From Qipengyuania vulgaris (lineage in GTDB: Bacteria; Pseudomonadota; Alphaproteobacteria; Sphingomonadales; Sphingomonadaceae), in assembly GCF_009827325.1 (NCBI RefSeq), contig NZ_WTYC01000003.1, forward strand, positions 124,001-188,000: DNA of 64,000 nucleotides, given 5' to 3'. Both the position numbers and the translations under genes were made by a program. The notes under the pieces were generated by a model that saw only the letters and a program-made list of their open reading frames with translations, was not told the DNA's origin and ran no database searches. Shown here one piece after another: positions 60,443 through 64,000 of the stretch (position 1 is its first letter; every line of letters starts with the position of its first letter).

Positions 60443-60874
60443 TCAGCGGGATTTGCTGAAATCACGGTATTGATGATTGCCGACAAAAGCGAAGCGCTGG
60501 ACGCCGGAGTCCTTGATCAATGCGATGGTGCGGGCGGACGTTTCATAGCTGGCGAGACCATCCGGTTCGAAGCGAATAACCGGCTGGGCATCCATCGCGG
60601 CGGCCCCGGCCAGCTGGTTGAGTAGGCCTTCGCGCGTCAGGTTCTGGCCGTTCCAGAACAACCGGTCCTGCGGGTCGATCTTGACGACATTCTCCTCACG
60701 CATCTCCAGCGGCGGCATTCCGGTCGGTACCGGGACCAGTAGCGCATGCGTGGCCATGGGGATGACCATGATGAACATGATCAGCAAAACCAGGAGTACG
60801 TCAATGAAGGGAGTCACGTTCATGTCGCGGAGCAGCGTGTCGTGAGCGGGCGCGCGTCGGGCGGAAAAAGGCAC
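60443..60874 (-). CDS. exbD: ExbD/TolR-type protein (third ExbD of the cluster)
   Basis: A 143-residue protein from the GTG at 60874, seven bases after AGAGGAG; earlier ATGs would add a non-family tail. One membrane helix (about 18-38) follows LLRDMNVTPFIDVLLVLL, with the conserved Asp of the proton path. The C-terminal periplasmic domain holds FWNGQNLTREGLLNQLAG. It is separated from the other exbD genes by a terminator and has its own promoter-like pair TTGCAA and TGTTAT (60924-60929 and 60901-60906 read leftward, 17-base spacing). Confidence 0.9.
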   Translation of the reverse strand: MPFSARRAPAHDTLLRDMNVTPFIDVLLVLLIMFIMVIPMATHALLVPVPTGMPPLEMREENVVKIDPQDRLFWNGQNLTREGLLNQLAGAAAMDAQPVIRFEPDGLASYETSARTIALIKDSGVQRFAFVGNHQYRDFSKSR

Positions 60875-60900
60875 GACTATCTCCTCTTCTGTTAAATGTA

Positions 60901-60929
60901 ATAACATCACAAACAGGCGCGGGTTGCAA
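60901..60929 (-). promoter_or_regulatory. Candidate promoter of the third exbD
   Basis: Read leftward: TTGCAA as -35 at 60929-60924, 17 bases, TGTTAT as -10 at 60906-60901, 27 bases before the GTG start. This explains transcription of the third exbD after the upstream terminator. Confidence 0.5.
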
Positions 60930-60985
60930 GTCGTTCTTCAGCGTGTGTCCGCGCCGCTACATCTTTGCGATATGCGGGCAAAGAA

Positions 60986-61011
60986 AAAGGGGCGGATCGC
61001 TCCGCCCCTTT
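60986..61011 (-). terminator. Rho-independent terminator after the second exbD
   Basis: Arms AAAGGGGCGGA (60986-60996) and TCCGCCCCTTT (61001-61011) with loop TCGC. Read leftward the hairpin is followed by TTTCTTT. It ends the tonB-exbB-exbD-exbD transcript 30 bases after the second exbD stop. Confidence 0.85.
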
Positions 61012-61040
61012 CGTATGCTATTTTAAGTTCGACCGGGTGC

Positions 61041-61484
61041 TTACTGCATTCCGGCCTTGCCAAACGTGCGGTAACGTTCGTTGCCGACGAAGCCGAATTT
61101 GGTCACGCCGCTCGCCTTGATGATCTGCAGCACGCGGGCGGACAGATCGTAGCTGGCCAGAGCTTCGGGTTCGAACTGGAGTTCGGGCTCGGGGTTGATA
61201 GTCATCGACTGCTGCAGCAGGTTCACGAGGTCGCCCTCAGTGATGTCCTGACCATTCCACAGCATCCGGTCATCTTGCGTGAGCACGAGCTTGTTCTTGT
61301 CGGGCTCCACTTCCACCGGAGGCGGGTTCGGGTTGGGCTGCGGCAGATCGATATCGACCGAGTGCGTCGCGACTGGAATGGTGATGATGAACATGATGAG
61401 GAGAACGAGCAGGACGTCGATCAACGGCGTCATGTTCATTTCCATCATCGGGGAGCCGTCGTCGCTACCGCCTGACATTGCCAT
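61041..61484 (-). CDS. exbD: ExbD/TolR biopolymer transport protein
   Basis: A 147-residue ExbD with one membrane helix (about 18-38). MNMTPLIDVLLVLLIMFIIT carries the conserved Asp (near residue 23), and a periplasmic domain follows with DDRMLWNGQDITEGDLVNLL. It pairs with ExbB and the adjacent ExbD to power TonB with the proton gradient. 47 bases separate it from the first exbD. A strong terminator follows. Confidence 0.93.
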   Translation of the reverse strand: MAMSGGSDDGSPMMEMNMTPLIDVLLVLLIMFIITIPVATHSVDIDLPQPNPNPPPVEVEPDKNKLVLTQDDRMLWNGQDITEGDLVNLLQQSMTINPEPELQFEPEALASYDLSARVLQIIKASGVTKFGFVGNERYRTFGKAGMQ

Positions 61485-61531
61485 GCTGGGTTACTCCTGA
61501 ATTGCGTCTGCGAACCGGTGCAAAACCGGGT

Positions 61532-62056
61532 TTATGGCTCGACCGGGTTCGAAATGAAACCGACGGTCGGGTAACCGGCAGCCTGCACGTTGTAGATCGC
61601 GCCTGCAACGCACGACCACGGCGCGTTCACGTCACCGCGAATGTGCACCTGCGGGATTTTTTCGGGATCCTGCATGATCGCTTCCGGACCGCCGGCGCGC
61701 TGAACGATGTTGTCGAGACGTTCAAAGGCCTGGTCGTATAGTTCTTCCGACGTGACCGGGGTGATGTTGTTGAAATACACGCGGCATTCGCCAGTCCGCG
61801 ACGCGCCTGCGAAGCCGGTGTCGCCGGCACTGAGCCCAGCATTGTCGCTGGTGCTCACCGTGAGCAGAAGATTCTCGACCTTGTCCTTCGACTCGACCGA
61901 TTCGAGTACTGGAATCTCAAGCTGATCGATCGTCTGGATCGCGACCGGCACCGCGATGAGGAAGATGATCAGAAGCACCAGCATCACGTCAACGAGCGGC
62001 GTGGTGTTGATGTCCGACATGGGCGAATCAGCGCCGCCTCCCATCGAAATCGCCAT
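61532..62056 (-). CDS. exbD: ExbD/TolR biopolymer transport protein
   Basis: A 174-residue ExbD, longer than its paralogues by an extra periplasmic segment (DNAGLSAGDTGFAGASRTGE, about 73-92). The membrane helix contains MSDINTTPLVDVMLVLLII with the Asp near residue 23. Two Cys in the periplasmic part (TGECRVYF, WSCVAGA) could form a disulphide. It follows exbB in the TonB operon. The two ExbDs may form a mixed dimer. Confidence 0.92.
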   Translation of the reverse strand: MAISMGGGADSPMSDINTTPLVDVMLVLLIIFLIAVPVAIQTIDQLEIPVLESVESKDKVENLLLTVSTSDNAGLSAGDTGFAGASRTGECRVYFNNITPVTSEELYDQAFERLDNIVQRAGGPEAIMQDPEKIPQVHIRGDVNAPWSCVAGAIYNVQAAGYPTVGFISNPVEP

Positions 62057-62139
62057 AGCTTACATCCTATCCGTACAAATTATCACACGCTGCGAGAGGA
62101 AGGCGCGGGCCCGAATGTCGGACCCGCGCCGCCCACATC

Positions 62140-62958
62140 TTAGCGCTTGGTGGTCGTCGTCGTGGTGGTCGATGCACCGGTCGCCGGCGTTGTTGCCGTG
62201 GCGGTGGTGCGACCAGCAGCGGCCTTACCTGCAGTCTGGGTCGAGCTTGCCGTCATCGTGGCCGGCTTGATCGTGCCGCCCGAGTTGATGTTGGCGAGCA
62301 GATCGGTGGAGAAACCGCTCATCATGTCGAAGATCTTGCGGTTACGGCTCTGCAGCCAGTTGTAGGCGAACACGGCCGGAACTGCGACGAGAAGACCGAT
62401 GGCGGTCATGATCAAGGCTTCACCGACGGGGCCGGCGACCTTGTCGATCGAGGCCGAACCGGCGACGCCGATGTTGATCAGTGCGCGGTAGATACCGATA
62501 ACCGTACCGAGCAGGCCGACGAAGGGAGCAGTCGCACCCACCGTGGCGAGGAACGGCAGACCGCCGTTGAGCTTCGCCTGAATGGCGTGCTCCGAACGCG
62601 CGAGCGACCCGTGCATCCAGTCATGTGCTTCAAGGCTGTCGTTAAGCTTGGCATGCTTGTCTTCGGCGGCGATTGCATCGTCCGCGAGCTGACGCCATGC
62701 GCTGTTCTTATCCAGCTTGGTGGCGCCTTCGCGAATTGAGTTTGCACGCCAAAAGCCGCTGCGGACGCCCTTGTACTGGTTCATCACCTTCTGCTGCTCG
62801 AAGAGCTTGGTGAAAAGGATGTAGAAAGATCCGACTGACATGATGATCATGACACCGAGGATCGACCAGGCGACGGGGCCGCCTTCTTCCATGGCCTGCC
62901 AGAAGCCGAAGGAGGTCTCGGGCGCTTCGGCACCTGCAGCGAGAAGTTGGATAATCAT
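62140..62958 (-). CDS. exbB: ExbB (MotA/TolQ/ExbB proton channel) protein
   Basis: A 272-residue membrane protein with three helices (about 28-50, 145-170 and 190-210). The MotA/TolQ/ExbB family core is GGLPFLATVGATAPFVGLLG near residue 130. It provides the proton channel with ExbD to drive TonB. The last 50 residues are Thr/Ala repeats (TATATTPATGASTTTTTTTK), a low-complexity tail not needed for channel activity and probably free in the cytoplasm. Confidence 0.94.
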   Translation of the reverse strand: MIIQLLAAGAEAPETSFGFWQAMEEGGPVAWSILGVMIIMSVGSFYILFTKLFEQQKVMNQYKGVRSGFWRANSIREGATKLDKNSAWRQLADDAIAAEDKHAKLNDSLEAHDWMHGSLARSEHAIQAKLNGGLPFLATVGATAPFVGLLGTVIGIYRALINIGVAGSASIDKVAGPVGEALIMTAIGLLVAVPAVFAYNWLQSRNRKIFDMMSGFSTDLLANINSGGTIKPATMTASSTQTAGKAAAGRTTATATTPATGASTTTTTTTKR

Positions 62959-63005
62959 AACGGAAAGTCCTCTTGAAAAATGCGTCTTCTATCCTGCCGA
63001 AGTCC

Positions 63006-63686
63006 CTAATCGGGCAGGACGTAACGGATCGATTGAGTAGTGGTATCTGAAATCGGATTGCCCGCAGCATTCAACGCCGGGTTGTAGCGTGCATAACGCT
63101 GCATCCCGCGACAGGCTGCATCGTCCAAGGCGCTGGAGCCCGAGCTCCCAGTCACGGAGCAGGCTTCGACCCGGCCATTGGCCCCGATCGTGATCCGCAT
63201 GGTAACCGTACCCTGTTCCTCGCGGCGAAGTGCGCTTGAAGGATAGTCGCCTTGAATGCGCGCAGCCCAGCGACCCAGTCCGTCCGGCGAAGCACCACGG
63301 GCCTGCGACGGCGGCGCGGGGCGCGGTGCCGGGGGTGCGGGCGGCGCGGGCGGAGGAATCCTCAGCGTCGGCGGTGCGGGCGGAGGAATCGTCGGCGTTG
63401 TCCGCAGGGGCGGCGGCGCAGGCGCGATATTAATCGGCGGCGGCGGCGCGACCGGCGGCGGCGGCGCTGTTTCAGGGATATCTTCCGGCGGCGGCGGCGG
63501 TTCGTCTTCCGGCTCCGGCGGCGGCGGTTCTTCCACGTCAATCGTCGTTACGCGCTCAACCACGCTCTGTACCGCGTCGACGGCAAGACCGGTGATTAGC
63601 AAGTAACCGAGGGCAATGTGGATGAGGGCAACGATGATGATCGCGATCACGCGATTTCCACTCATCTGTTGGTCAGCATAAGCCAT
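63006..63686 (-). CDS. tonB: TonB energy-transducing protein
   Basis: A 226-residue TonB. One N-terminal membrane helix (about 10-30, VIAIIIVALIHIALGYLLI) with the conserved His, then a Pro/Glu and Pro-rich periplasmic spacer (about 45-130, including PPPEPEDEPPPPPEDIPE), and a C-terminal TonB domain (about 145-226, ARIQGDYPSSALRREEQGTV then VEACSVTGSSGSSALDDAAC). It begins the tonB-exbB-exbD-exbD operon for uptake through TonB-dependent outer-membrane receptors. Confidence 0.94.
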   Translation of the reverse strand: MAYADQQMSGNRVIAIIIVALIHIALGYLLITGLAVDAVQSVVERVTTIDVEEPPPPEPEDEPPPPPEDIPETAPPPPVAPPPPINIAPAPPPLRTTPTIPPPAPPTLRIPPPAPPAPPAPRPAPPSQARGASPDGLGRWAARIQGDYPSSALRREEQGTVTMRITIGANGRVEACSVTGSSGSSALDDAACRGMQRYARYNPALNAAGNPISDTTTQSIRYVLPD

Positions 63687-64000
63687 TCGGTTGCATCACT
63701 CCATCGTATCTGCCCGATTCGCACCGGGCCATTCGAGGTACCGTGAAGCAGACGATCGCGATCGTCCACGGCACCGCATTCCATTTCTACACTTCGGCGA
63801 CCCAATTCAGGAACGTCAGTGCTGTCCAGGCCTGTTCCTGATATTGTCGCAAAAGGCAACTTTCAGGCAATATTGTATCACTAACCCAGACTTCGTGCAC
63901 CCCTTAGCGGGCGAGACCTTGGTGGGCAAACGCTTTATCGGTTAACCCGCAATTCACGGCTCGCCGCTCATGGAACGCACTATACCGCCGGGTGGTTTCC
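63687..64000. other. Upstream region of tonB, no supported gene
   Basis: The last 314 bases hold only short frames without family features on either strand. The bases just right of tonB should contain its promoter, but no clear -35/-10 pair or iron box is visible to me. Confidence 0.4.

Noticed and set aside
63691..63945. 84-residue rightward frame at the window end
   Set aside because: No ribosome site, no motif, and it lies in the expected tonB promoter region.

Overview
The window looks like a chromosomal segment of an alphaproteobacterium of the order Sphingomonadales, probably Erythrobacteraceae. This is inferred from gene content and style, not from any search: a MipZ-type division ATPase, a TonB-ExbB-ExbD-ExbD cluster followed by a third ExbD, a purE-purK-folA string, a petABC operon, a ligase-associated DEXH helicase, and high-GC, tightly overlapping operons.

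Layout. (1) 1-5242, core chromosome: a leftward operon of small protein, gpmA, purE, purK, folA, M19 dipeptidase and ribF, with 1-4 base overlaps. (2) 5243-37454: an intact tRNA-Thr(GGT) whose 3' half begins a 50-bp perfect direct repeat (5271-5320), repeated at 37405-37454. Together these bound a 32-kb integrated genomic island. (3) 37455-64000, core chromosome: acyl-CoA dehydrogenase, two PH-domain membrane proteins, GNAT, threonine aldolase, EamA transporter, epimerase, pepN, a polyphenol-oxidase family protein, petABC, apt, a Na+/H+ antiporter, an OmpA-type lipoprotein, tRNA-Gly(TCC), panC, mipZ, a J-domain protein, a phosphomannomutase, a DUF2059 protein, the DEXH helicase and the TonB energy-transduction operon.

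The island has four parts. Its left end carries a stand-alone HsdR-N-like nuclease, a tiny HTH protein and a candidate small RNA. Next come mostly exported proteins of unknown role, including an M48 protease cassette, a thermonuclease/Excalibur pair and a frameshifted LprI-like gene. The centre (12.3-23.3 kb) is a large copper-resistance locus arranged divergently around two palindromes. CsoR, P-type ATPase, DUF411, DUF2231, DUF305, a K+-channel-like protein and His/Met-rich proteins are read rightward; CopA, CopB, an NTF2-like protein and a PepSY protein are read leftward. Further orphan exported proteins follow, with degenerate intergenic repeats and a truncated thiolase.

The right end (30.4-37.3 kb) is a mobilisation and integration module: MOBP-type relaxase, small relaxosome protein, a convincing IncP-like oriT, a membrane protein, a ParA/TraL-like ATPase, two small proteins and a tyrosine integrase. 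No type IV secretion or coupling-protein genes are visible, so the island is best read as an integrative mobilisable element carrying copper resistance and depending on a helper for transfer.

Points most worth a second look are the oriT/nic architecture, the paired arm-type repeats at both island ends, the K+ channel co-encoded with the copper pump, the M48 cassette, the candidate sRNA, the apparent AUA start of apt, the panC/tRNA-Gly overlap and the frameshifted LprI gene.
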